A stretch of DNA of 64,000 bases from UBA9647 sp963739335. GTDB lineage: Bacteria; Bacteroidota; Ignavibacteria; UBA10030. This document shows, in pieces, positions 23,628 to 30,712 of the stretch. Position numbers and translations under genes: made by a program. Position 1 is the first letter of the stretch; each line of letters starts with the position of its first letter. The stretch covers positions 6,419 through 70,418 of the forward strand of contig CAVUAC010000041.1 of the NCBI GenBank assembly GCA_963739335.1, given 5' to 3'. The notes under the pieces are model-generated. The model was not told where the DNA came from and made no database searches. It saw only the letters and a program-made list of their open reading frames with translations.

Positions 23628-24047
23628 TTAGTGTGAGATTGTCTTGATTGCGACGCGGTAGCGCCAATGCTTGAAGTAGTCTTTGACCATATCATCGTAT
23701 GTTCCGAATGGTACCGGAATACCCCCGCGATGAAGTCTACCGCTTGCCCCTGTACAACTGAGAAACTTATCGTTTAATGCATCATCAATGGCGTTGAAGA
23801 TGTTCGCCAGTTGCGTACCTTCGCCATCGCCGGAATCGCTTCGAGCCACAACGCTAACAAAAGCATTGTGAATCACTCCCACCGATGAACTCTCGGCGGC
23901 TTCGGCAAAGATGAGGACGACGGGATTCTTTTTCCCCAGCGGCCGTTGTGGTCCCACCCAGATATTCCTCCCCACAAGTCCCGTGATGGTTTCATCAGAC
24001 TTGAGGGTCAGATGAATCTCGGATAGAAACTCGTAGACCGCATTCAT
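23628..24047 (-). CDS. tail completion / tail terminator protein
   Basis: A 139-residue protein with GGAGATCACAC before the ATG. The segment KNPVVLIFAEAAESSSVGVIHNAFVSVVARSDSGDGE and a terminal HWRYRVAIKT strand resemble tail terminator proteins that cap the tail at the head junction. The order head completion, terminator, tube, chaperone is standard for siphophages. Assignment rests mainly on place and fold pattern. Confidence 0.5.
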   Translation of the reverse strand: MNAVYEFLSEIHLTLKSDETITGLVGRNIWVGPQRPLGKKNPVVLIFAEAAESSSVGVIHNAFVSVVARSDSGDGEGTQLANIFNAIDDALNDKFLSCTGASGRLHRGGIPVPFGTYDDMVKDYFKHWRYRVAIKTISH

Positions 24048-24373
24048 TGTGTGATCTCCTGGATTAAAATTTCAATCACCGTTCTCAGAAGACTCACTCC
24101 TGTTACCTTGTAGAACCGACCCGTTTCCACGCCATTCGAAAGCTCATAGAGGAAATCCCCGAGGGCAACATCGATCGTCATTAGAGGTGTGTAGATTCCC
24201 TTGACTTCGATAGCGTCCCGACTGGAACTCCGCTCCTGTAGAGATCGCATCGGGACAGTGGTTGGAACAATATTTAGCCATAGCGTCCACTTATCCGTCA
24301 ATGTTTCTCTCGGAACGCCAGTGCTGGTATCCGGCGTTGTAGATGGCCGTCTGCATTTCAATTCAACGTACAT
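24044..24373 (-). CDS. head closure / head-tail joining protein
   Basis: A 109-residue protein. The segment DKWTLWLNIVPTTVPMRSLQERSSSRDAIEVKGIYTP and a later EIL strand resemble the phage head-tail adaptor family (SPP1 gp16-like). It overlaps both neighbours by a few bases, which implies coupled translation. Confidence 0.5.
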   Translation of the reverse strand: MYVELKCRRPSTTPDTSTGVPRETLTDKWTLWLNIVPTTVPMRSLQERSSSRDAIEVKGIYTPLMTIDVALGDFLYELSNGVETGRFYKVTGVSLLRTVIEILIQEITQ

Positions 24374-24719
24374 GGCGCCCTCGGTGATGATGCCCGCGGG
24401 GCCGGACCAATCTCCCGAAGCCCCCGCTAATTGGCGCTAGAACTTGGAGGATCCCATGTGGCAGACTAAGCGAATAGCTCTCACTGTACCTCCCCTGCTG
24501 GTTCATCCGGGTAAATGAAGGGTTTTCGAGAAGCCAATCGAACGCTAGGGTCTGACCGTTGTTAAATATCGCCTCAAACCCCGTCGTCCGTTTGTTCACG
24601 CCAGTGCCCAGAATCAACTGCTCGGTGATATCGAGAAGACTCTGGATCTGGTCATCGGTCAGAGCCTTGGTGCGCTCGTGGAGTGAGCGACCCCTGATTT
24701 CTTCTACAGTGAGAGCCAT
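24363..24719 (-). CDS. head-tail connector protein candidate
   Basis: A 118-residue protein starting MALTVEEIRGRSLHERTKALTDDQIQSLLDITEQLI, a helical start like that of head completion (DNA packaging, gp15-type) proteins. The last 20 residues (GHHHRGRHVR) are of odd composition where the next gene overlaps. Position right after the major capsid gene fits a connector. Confidence 0.45.
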   Translation of the reverse strand: MALTVEEIRGRSLHERTKALTDDQIQSLLDITEQLILGTGVNKRTTGFEAIFNNGQTLAFDWLLENPSFTRMNQQGRYSESYSLSLPHGILQVLAPISGGFGRLVRPRGHHHRGRHVR

Positions 24720-24767
24720 ATCTTCAACTCGCCCTGGTAATTACCTTGAGAGCTAAAATAATGACCG

Positions 24768-25805
24768 CTATTCGGTCAGAGGAACAATGATGCCCACCGA
24801 GTCAGCCCCGGGAAATGTAGGGAACATCGTGCCAACAGCGTAAGACCACACTTCGATCGGATCCCGGGTCTCCCACACTTCGGCGTAAACGCCGGGAGCT
24901 TCTTCGGCACCAATGCCCAGAAGGGCCTCAGCCGTGGGCCCGACCAGAGTCTCGCCAAGTTGGACATCGTGTGGAAACATACTGAAGCTCGTCTCGGGAT
25001 AATATCTCGCCGAACCGAGCGTCTGATCGGGATTGACGGTCCGACACTTCTCGTCGTAGGATGAGATGGTCGGAAGGCCGATGCTAACGAGGAAGTCGTT
25101 GAGGAAAATCAACGTCATAATGCGATTTTCCCAGGTCGGGCCGAAAAACGCTTTCTTGATGACCTCATTCTGCAAGAGGTGAGCGATGATCGTGCTCGAG
25201 GTGAGCGCAGTGTCACACATGTAACCGGTCGCATCTAGAATCACCGTCTGGAGTGCCTGCATGTCCGCGATCGGATTGGCGGTGTCATAATTGTCCCAGA
25301 GTCCGTCGCCGATCTTCACGACCTTTTGATCGCTAGGAATCCCCCAATCGACGGTCAACTTCACACCATCGCCAGCAAGTGTAGATGTACCCTTTCCAAG
25401 GGCCTCCATGATAATTGAGTTGACACGACCATAGATCCCATCAATGTTAGCCTGAGTATCCCGGTAGAGTCTAGCGATGATGGCATTTCTCTCCGCAGTC
25501 GAGCGGGGAGAAAAGATCCTAACGACCTCTTTCTCGCTGAAGCGCCGCTTTTGCTTGATCGGAGGCAGTTCACCCTCGACCCGGGTGAGACTCTCGTGAG
25601 GGGCCACTGGTGCTGCAGATTCCCACGGGACCACTTCTGCCAGCATCACGGCCGCCCTCCCGCCCACGCCTTTGATATAGGAATAATCGATCTCTTGCAC
25701 CATCCGCTGGGGGAAAAGTTCGAACCCGAAATACACGGTCGGATCCAGTCGGCGAGCATACTCGAGCACCTGCTCGTTCTTGATAAAATCTAAAATGCTA
25801 GCCAT
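24768..25805 (-). CDS. phage major capsid protein (gpE-like)
   Basis: A 345-residue protein with GGAGGTATTTCG before the ATG. Features of the major capsid protein E family: N-terminal arm, QRMVQEIDYSYIKG, the RVEGELPPIKQKRRFSEKE segment near residue 85, the long NAIIARLYRDTQANIDGI spine helix and a C-terminal TRDPIEVWSYAVGTMFPTFPGAD part. It forms the icosahedral shell. It stands between the scaffold and the connector genes, the standard order. Confidence 0.85.
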   Translation of the reverse strand: MASILDFIKNEQVLEYARRLDPTVYFGFELFPQRMVQEIDYSYIKGVGGRAAVMLAEVVPWESAAPVAPHESLTRVEGELPPIKQKRRFSEKEVVRIFSPRSTAERNAIIARLYRDTQANIDGIYGRVNSIIMEALGKGTSTLAGDGVKLTVDWGIPSDQKVVKIGDGLWDNYDTANPIADMQALQTVILDATGYMCDTALTSSTIIAHLLQNEVIKKAFFGPTWENRIMTLIFLNDFLVSIGLPTISSYDEKCRTVNPDQTLGSARYYPETSFSMFPHDVQLGETLVGPTAEALLGIGAEEAPGVYAEVWETRDPIEVWSYAVGTMFPTFPGADSVGIIVPLTE

Positions 25806-25863
25806 CGAAATACCTCCAAAGTGTAAAGATGAATGAATTAGCGAATTGAAAACGCTCTAAAAA

Positions 25864-26247
25864 TCAGTCCTTCCAGTTGGCTGGCCATGCAGGTTTCCGA
25901 TGCTCCTCGGTTTCCTTGATGAGGTTCGTCACGAAATCCGAGACCTCGCCGTGCTTCGGGCTCTTGTCACCACCACCGCCTTTTATCTCTGGCTCGATGA
26001 AGAAGTCTGGGTTATCTGCCTTGAGCGCCTCAAAAGCCTTATCGACGCCCGCTACCTTGTCGCCCTCGACCTTGATGAGAGACCGATCTAGGAGCGCGAC
26101 GTAGGTGTCCTTTTTCAGACCGAACTTCATTATTGCCTTGCTGATTTCGATGTCGATGAGCCCCCTCTCCCGATCTACCTTCGCTTGATTGAGGATATCG
26201 CGGGTCTGCTCTTTCAGGGCCATATATTCTTCTTGCTCTGTTGCCAT
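25864..26247 (-). CDS. phage scaffolding protein
   Basis: A 127-residue, highly charged, helical protein just upstream of the capsid gene, with AAAGGAGAAGTT before ATG. An acidic coiled-coil N-terminus (EEYMALKEQTRDILNQAKVDRERGLIDIE) is typical for scaffolds, which guide shell assembly and then leave. The position fixes the call more than sequence does. Confidence 0.6.
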   Translation of the reverse strand: MATEQEEYMALKEQTRDILNQAKVDRERGLIDIEISKAIMKFGLKKDTYVALLDRSLIKVEGDKVAGVDKAFEALKADNPDFFIEPEIKGGGGDKSPKHGEVSDFVTNLIKETEEHRKPAWPANWKD

Positions 26248-26366
26248 AACTTCTCCTTTGACTCGAGTTGTAAGGTCCCGGTGGCTCGATTGCCATTATC
26301 CGACCGAAGAGGGTGTTGGATGGCCGGTGATCGACAATACCCTCCGGTCTCTGGCAAACGTCCCTT

Positions 26367-26654
26367 TTAGGGATCAGTTTTCTCCGAAGTCTTACCCTTC
26401 TTCGAAGACGGCGCTGAGGTCGCCTTCTTCGAAGTTCCATCCTGTTCGGAAGACAATGGGGATGAGGTCGGTATCGGGGTTGAGCGCATCAGGTGTTGTC
26501 CCGACACCACTCTTGGCGCAATAAAGTGCGTCAAGATCGGAGGGGCCGACTTTTTGGCCTTTCCAGGATAATCTACCGCGGGAATAATCGACAAGAAATC
26601 TCGACCGCCCAGCATGATCGAATCTTTGGGCTTGTCAAAAGCTGTCTCTTTCAC
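26367..26654 (-). CDS. phage structural protein candidate, 95 aa
   Basis: The start is taken as GTG 26654 because GGAGGTAGAC directly precedes it; ATG 26723 would add 23 residues. The tail of the protein is Lys/Ser/Thr-rich (SKKATSAPSSKKGKTSEKTDP). It resembles small head-decoration or head-fibre proteins only in composition. Unrecognised. Confidence 0.4.
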   Translation of the reverse strand: MKETAFDKPKDSIMLGGRDFLSIIPAVDYPGKAKKSAPPILTHFIAPRVVSGQHLMRSTPIPTSSPLSSEQDGTSKKATSAPSSKKGKTSEKTDP

Positions 26655-26921
26655 GTCTACCTCCACAAAAAGAAACGCCGGAAAGGAATCACCTCTCAGG
26701 GCCAGCGTCCCTGGAGATGGCATCCATTTCCGGCATTTTGAAAGTTACTATTTTCGCTGGTAGCGGACCGAGGTACGCGGTCACCTGCAATATCCTAAAT
26801 CTGGGTCGCCGTGACTCCTGGCCCTCTACCCATAGTTACTTTTTTACACTCTCCTACATATCATCGAAAAGAAACCCTGCAAATCCTTCTGCGAACGGTG
26901 CATCTTGAGATACAATCTCCT

Positions 26922-27563
26922 CTAAATCTCCTCGTCGGTCTCTTCATTGTCTGGTTCACCTTCCCTGAAAACCCGTTCTTTCTGTCTCCGGATTTTATCT
27001 CTTCTACGTATCGTTTTGGCATATAAGTCTCCGACGATCTTCTGTACGTGAAGCCAAAAGTCCTTTCGATCATCGTCCTTCGCCCAGTTCACTTTCTTCT
27101 CAGCCATTTTCGTCAAATCATAGGTGAACTGAATAATTCGCATCTGATTTGACCATGTTGTTTTGGACACACCGGAAAGCATTTCAAGTTGACTGTAGGT
27201 TGGATTTTCAGTATTGAATTCCTGGCAGGCGGTGAAGTATGCCTTCACCAGGTCATCCCGCCGAATGCCCTTCGGTACAAGGGATGCGGTACGTTGGTTG
27301 GCCTCCTCTTGCAGGATTCGCGGAATCGTTCCGAACCAGCCCTCGACCCTCGGGTGATGAAGCAGCATAACCTCTCGCGGAATCTCATTCAATCGAAGAA
27401 GGCGCTTGTTTGAGAGCGCATGGGCATTCACGATCAGTGCGTCCCACTCATTCCTGCACCATCCGTAGAACACGAGCTTATCTTTCTTCTTTTGGATGAG
27501 TTCAACGACCCCGAGGGGGTCTATGAATAATCTACTGTTCCCTTTGTCATCAAAGTACGGCAT
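26922..27563 (-). CDS. phage DNA-binding protein, possible small terminase
   Basis: A 213-residue protein with GGAGGGAGCTC before ATG. A helix-turn-helix (TYSQLEMLSGVSKTTWSNQMR, about residues 123-143) lies in the middle, with a very basic KTIRRRDKIRRQKERVF before an acidic tail. Small terminase subunits have a similar order, and the location upstream of the head genes fits. No large terminase follows, so this is only a candidate; a transcription regulator is equally possible. Confidence 0.45.
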   Translation of the reverse strand: MPYFDDKGNSRLFIDPLGVVELIQKKKDKLVFYGWCRNEWDALIVNAHALSNKRLLRLNEIPREVMLLHHPRVEGWFGTIPRILQEEANQRTASLVPKGIRRDDLVKAYFTACQEFNTENPTYSQLEMLSGVSKTTWSNQMRIIQFTYDLTKMAEKKVNWAKDDDRKDFWLHVQKIVGDLYAKTIRRRDKIRRQKERVFREGEPDNEETDEEI

Positions 27564-27775
27564 GAGCTCCCTCCGAGGTTTTCACAGATTCGCAGAGACA
27601 TTCCATTTGCGGTGCGATGAACTGACGAACTGCTTTTTGCTACGCGGACGTGAAATTTGTTTTCGAACTCCGTTTCCATTGCCTCCCTGACGGACTTCGG
27701 ACTGACCCTCAAAATGCCCATTGGTTCGTCTGGAGAGGGGAGTCCATAATTGTCAATGTTGGCAATCGGAGACAT
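27521..27775 (-). CDS. phage hypothetical protein, 84 aa
   Basis: The first leftward gene opposite the repressor. AAGGGG lies about 10 bases before the ATG. It opens MSPIANIDNYGLPSPDEPMGILRVSPKSVREAM and overlaps the next gene by 43 bases. Unrecognised; it could be a Cro-like or early control gene by position only. Confidence 0.45.
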   Translation of the reverse strand: MSPIANIDNYGLPSPDEPMGILRVSPKSVREAMETEFENKFHVRVAKSSSSVHRTANGMSLRICENLGGSSCRTLMTKGTVDYS

Positions 27776-27904
27776 GGCAGTTTTTCCCCTTGCTTTTCAG
27801 CATGATGGGTCGTACATTAGGATCATCATAGAAGTCATCTCCTAACAGTGATTTCGGATGGATGCGTAAGGGATTTGGCATCCAAAATAAGTATGCGACT
27901 TTTT

Positions 27905-27922
27905 GTCCTTAGATGCAAGGAC
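27905..27922. promoter_or_regulatory. GTCCTT-N6-AAGGAC inverted repeat between divergent phage genes
   Basis: A perfect 6-bp dyad in the 203-base gap between the leftward gene at 27775 and the repressor at 27979, where the control switch should be. Confidence 0.4.
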
Positions 27923-27939
27923 GGAGTTATTTTTAACAA

Positions 27940-27953
27940 TGCGTTTAACCGCA
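27940..27953. promoter_or_regulatory. operator-like motif TGCGTTTAACCGCA (copy 3 of 3)
   Basis: Lies 25 bases before the start codon of the CI-like repressor. Matching copies are at 15921 (identical) and 11220 (one change). The arms TGCG/CGCA make it a weak palindrome. Autoregulation by the repressor is likely. Confidence 0.55.
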
Positions 27954-27978
27954 CTTTTCAACCAACAGGACTCTACGC

Positions 27979-28488
27979 ATGCGCAAGCCGCAGATCGATT
28001 ACCTAAAAGATGCAGAAGTTTTTGCGCAGAACGTGCGAAAACTGCGCCAACTGCGGAGAATGAACCAGGAGGAGTTGGCTAAAAAAGCGGGTATCAACCT
28101 AACAACGATGAACCAGATCGAGAATATCGGGTCTGAACTAGGGAGGGCTCCGTTACTTTCCACTCTGTCGAGTGTCGCGAAGGCGTTGGAGGTCCCGATT
28201 TCATCTCTATTTGTAGGAGGGACTGAGGATAGGAAGGGCTACCTTCATTTCTCAGCCTGGGCTTGGAGTAAGTTTTTGGATGTCTCTGATAGTCTGAATT
28301 TGGTCAAGATCCTAAACGACGAGAATCTTTTGCGAAGGCAATTTGAAGGATTCTTGGTGTTTCTTAGACCCGGCCAGACATTCTCCCCCGAGGACAAAGA
28401 GTTAATCTGGATGGATCGACTCAATTTCGGCGATGAGAAGGATGGGACTTCGGAGAAAGCGACCTCACCACCATCGTCCGGATCATAG
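27979..28488 (+). CDS. CI-like phage repressor with XRE helix-turn-helix
   Basis: A 169-residue protein. An XRE helix-turn-helix is at about residues 24-62 (RRMNQEELAKKAGINLTTMNQIE). The C-terminal part has no visible LexA-type Ser/Lys protease box, so control of induction may not be by self-cleavage. It is divergent to the leftward phage genes and 18 bases before the integrase gene, the usual order of a lysogeny module. It likely silences lytic genes through the TGCG-type motif upstream (inference). Confidence 0.75.
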   Translation: MRKPQIDYLKDAEVFAQNVRKLRQLRRMNQEELAKKAGINLTTMNQIENIGSELGRAPLLSTLSSVAKALEVPISSLFVGGTEDRKGYLHFSAWAWSKFLDVSDSLNLVKILNDENLLRRQFEGFLVFLRPGQTFSPEDKELIWMDRLNFGDEKDGTSEKATSPPSSGS

Positions 28489-28506
28489 AGGTGAGTTAAG
28501 GCACGT

Positions 28507-29544
28507 ATGGCGTCTATCTACAAACACGGGAGGTCCATTTATCTGGGATTCTATGACATTACAGGTAAACGACATGACCGCAGTCTCCGGCTTCCCCCGA
28601 CTGCTGCCGGTTGGGCTGAAGCTAAAAACGTCAAAAAGAGATTAGAGGTTGAGTTGCGGTCCGATCCTTGGGGATTCACGAAGCAGGCCCGCAGCCCGTC
28701 CGCCCGAAAGACTCTGACCGAGACCTTCGACGAGATGCTCGCTTCTGGGTACGAGCGACTTCACGCCGCGAGCACGGTAAGCCTTCTCCATCTCTCCGTT
28801 AGCAAGTTTACAACCCTCGTCGGTGACTTCCCGCTGCACAAGATCTCGGCCTCGACAATGTTATTATTCCGTGATGCTGCGATGGCTCGTGACGGCGAAG
28901 TTAATACGGCTTGTTGGCTGAGACATCTGAGCATTGTTTTCTCCTATGCCGTAAGAATGGGGGCGATCGCAGTTAATCCAATAGGCAGGACCATTCGGCT
29001 GAACCCGCCGAAGAAGCGCCCGGTCATTATCCGAGCCGATGATCTCGAAAAAATCTGGATCAAGGGATTGGAGATGTGGGGGCCCGAGTTCGTTAGGCAA
29101 TGCCAATTTCTCCTATATACCGGGTTCCGCGCCGGAGATAGTTGTGATTTCAAACGCAGGCAAATCGACTTCGAGATGAATTTACTCGTCTATAACAATC
29201 AGAAGAAACGACGGGTCGAACATTTCCCGATCTATTCTGCGCTCATCCCGATACTCGAGCCTGCAAGGCCTTTACAACCGGATGATTTCGTGTTTCACTA
29301 TCGTTCGGTCTCCGGCATATCTCACGCATTCCATGACGTTGTAGATAAACTGAAGTGCAGCCCGGATTACAACTTGCACGGATTGAAAAGGAATTTCGTT
29401 ACTCGGCTGGTACTCGGTGGGATCACGCCAGCATTAGCTCATCAGCTCGCTCATCACACCGATTTCAAGACGACTCTCGAACATTACACGGCATGGGATC
29501 TCGAGCTCCAGAGAAGCGAACTCGAGCGGGTGGTAGGCCAATAG
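28507..29544 (+). CDS. int: phage tyrosine integrase
   Basis: A 345-residue integrase with an N-terminal arm-binding region, a SAM-like core-binding domain (about 75-150) and a catalytic domain. The first catalytic Arg is in YTGFRAGDSCDF, and the Tyr nucleophile is in LEHYTAWD near the C-terminus. The H-x-x-R box appears as H-G-L-K-R, with Lys where Arg is usual. It is the last but one gene before the right attachment site in tRNA-Lys, as expected for the enzyme that integrated this element. Confidence 0.85.
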   Translation: MASIYKHGRSIYLGFYDITGKRHDRSLRLPPTAAGWAEAKNVKKRLEVELRSDPWGFTKQARSPSARKTLTETFDEMLASGYERLHAASTVSLLHLSVSKFTTLVGDFPLHKISASTMLLFRDAAMARDGEVNTACWLRHLSIVFSYAVRMGAIAVNPIGRTIRLNPPKKRPVIIRADDLEKIWIKGLEMWGPEFVRQCQFLLYTGFRAGDSCDFKRRQIDFEMNLLVYNNQKKRRVEHFPIYSALIPILEPARPLQPDDFVFHYRSVSGISHAFHDVVDKLKCSPDYNLHGLKRNFVTRLVLGGITPALAHQLAHHTDFKTTLEHYTAWDLELQRSELERVVGQ

Positions 29545-29575
29545 GGCTGACGGAAACGGCTGTGGAGGGGAACGT

Positions 29576-29887
29576 ATGCAACCTTACGATGAAGAAGAAA
29601 CTCTTGAGATTGTACAGAGACTCGATAGACTCAAAACCATTATCCGGCCAGTTATTATCGCCGTATTGGCCATTGTGGTCGGGGTCGGGGTTTGCCTGAT
29701 TGCCAGGATGGCTGATAAGCAGGGCGATTATACGGCAACAACTCTCGGCGCGTTTATCGGATTGATTGTCGGATTCGCCATAGGAAGGTTTCTGGCAGAC
29801 CTCTACACCGTCACGATGGACTGGCGATCGCAGGCACTCATCCTGAACGAGAACATCCTGGCAGAACTAAAAGACAAGACGACTTGA
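29576..29887 (+). CDS. two-helix membrane protein beside the attachment site, 103 aa
   Basis: GGAGGGGAACGT precedes the ATG. Two transmembrane helices (about residues 25-44 and 56-77, the second with GxxxG-like GLIVGFAIGRF) are flanked by charged ends. Placed between integrase and attR on the plus strand, it is likely expressed in the lysogen. Such genes often change the host surface or block other phages; that role is inference. Confidence 0.55.
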   Translation: MQPYDEEETLEIVQRLDRLKTIIRPVIIAVLAIVVGVGVCLIARMADKQGDYTATTLGAFIGLIVGFAIGRFLADLYTVTMDWRSQALILNENILAELKDKTT

Positions 29888-30019
29888 TATTCAGGGGATC
29901 AACAGAAAGTATCGTAACACTCGCTGCAAAGGCGTCGCTCTTTTCCATAGTCGGCCGCATGTTGCTTTCGCGCGGGGGGGGGGGTCGGTTTTAACGGGGA
30001 TTTAACTTTTGACGTTGTT

Positions 30020-30062
30020 TGCACCCATGGCTCAATTGGTAGAGCAACTGACTCTTAATCAG
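30020..30062 (+). repeat. attachment-site copy 3 (attR), 5' half of tRNA-Lys
   Basis: The rightmost copy of the 43-base core, inside the intact tRNA. Upstream sequence from 29888 to 30019 (including a run of G near 29980) belongs to the element and must supply the promoter of this tRNA. Confidence 0.8.
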
Positions 30063-30093
30063 TGGGTTCCAGGTTCGAGTCCTGGTGGGTGCA
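30021..30093 (+). tRNA. tRNA-Lys (anticodon CTT)
   Basis: 73 bases with complete cloverleaf: acceptor GCACCCA/TGGGTGC, D arm with GGTAGAGC, anticodon stem ACTGA/TCAGT around CTCTTAA, and T arm CCAGG-TTCGAGT-CCTGG. Discriminator A; CCA is not encoded. The 5' 42 bases are the repeated attachment core, so this gene was rebuilt from an element-borne 5' half and the host 3' half. Confidence 0.95.
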
Positions 30094-30094
30094 C

Positions 30095-30135
30095 AAAAAC
30101 ACGAGGGCTAGCGAAAGCTGGCCCGACGTGTTTTT
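30095..30135 (+). terminator. terminator of tRNA-Lys
   Basis: AAAAACACG pairs with CGTGTTTTT, with an inner GGGCTAGC-GAAA-GCTGGCCC stem. It starts directly after the tRNA. Confidence 0.8.
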
Positions 30136-30235
30136 GAGTATCAATGGAGGATGATGGTGTCCTGCCTGCGCCGATGCTTTCTATCGGGGGTGGGTACACG
30201 AGTAAACTTCCAATTGACAATTGGAAATTGTCAAC

Positions 30236-30345
30236 GCCGAAGTGGCGGAATTGTCTGCCCGCCATGGAGCGTTCACTGAGGCAGGCGGGGTAGACGCGCC
30301 CGGACTTTGACGGGGTAAACTGGACTAAAATTCAGCTTGTCCCGT
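30236..30345 (+). pseudogene. degenerate tRNA-Leu copy with palindromic insert
   Basis: GCCGAAGTGGCGGAATTG matches the start of the real tRNA-Leu at 30482. It is interrupted by about 36 bases with CCCGCC...GGCGGG arms, then GTAGACGCGC continues the tRNA. Further on GGACTAAAATTCAG resembles the anticodon arm. The rest does not fold, so it is a remnant. 30136-30481 otherwise holds nothing. Confidence 0.45.
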
Positions 30346-30481
30346 GATACGAGATAGGGCTCGTTCGGATGAGAGTTCTAGAAGGCCGAAAGCCCCTAAG
30401 AAGTTCCTGAAAAGAGGCGCGGGCCATAGATTGCCGAATCAAATCATCGCGGCAGGGAACATCGAGTTGTCCCCGCGAGTC

Positions 30482-30568
30482 GCCGAAGTGGCGGAATTGG
30501 TAGACGCGCTGGACTCAAAATCCAGTACGGCTTAACCCCGTGTGAGAGTTCGAGTCTCTCCTTCGGCA
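30482..30568 (+). tRNA. tRNA-Leu (anticodon CAA)
   Basis: 87 bases, class II tRNA with long variable arm. Acceptor GCCGAAG/CTTCGGC, anticodon stem CTGGA/TCCAG around CTCAAAA, T arm GAGAG-TTCGAGT-CTCTC, discriminator A. Confidence 0.95.
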
Positions 30569-30712
30569 CGCAACAGAGGTTCCCATCTTACTGCTCTCGG
30601 GCAGCAGGAGGGGAAGTCTTTCCTTCGGTATCGATCTCTTCCAGGAGGATGTTGATGCACTAAGGATACATTTTGGTGGTCCCAGCGCATGGCGGTATCC
30701 TAGAGAACATCC

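Larger units (their letters stand above)
5831..30062 (-). mobile_element. defective siphophage-type prophage with attached integron cassettes, in tRNA-Lys
   Basis: About 24 kb bounded by the second tRNA-Lys half (5831) and the complete tRNA-Lys (30021). The right end has integrase and CI-like repressor genes in the usual place beside the attachment site. Minus-strand genes include capsid, scaffold, head completion, tail tube, tail chaperone, tail fibre and DnaD-like replication proteins. I find no large terminase, portal or maturation protease, and the tape-measure gene is a fragment. The left 1.7 kb holds gene cassettes and may not be part of the original phage. Confidence 0.8.

Noticed and set aside
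29975..29992. Long G run near attR as a phase-variable tract
   Set aside because: It is not inside or directly before an open frame, and homopolymer length is unreliable here.
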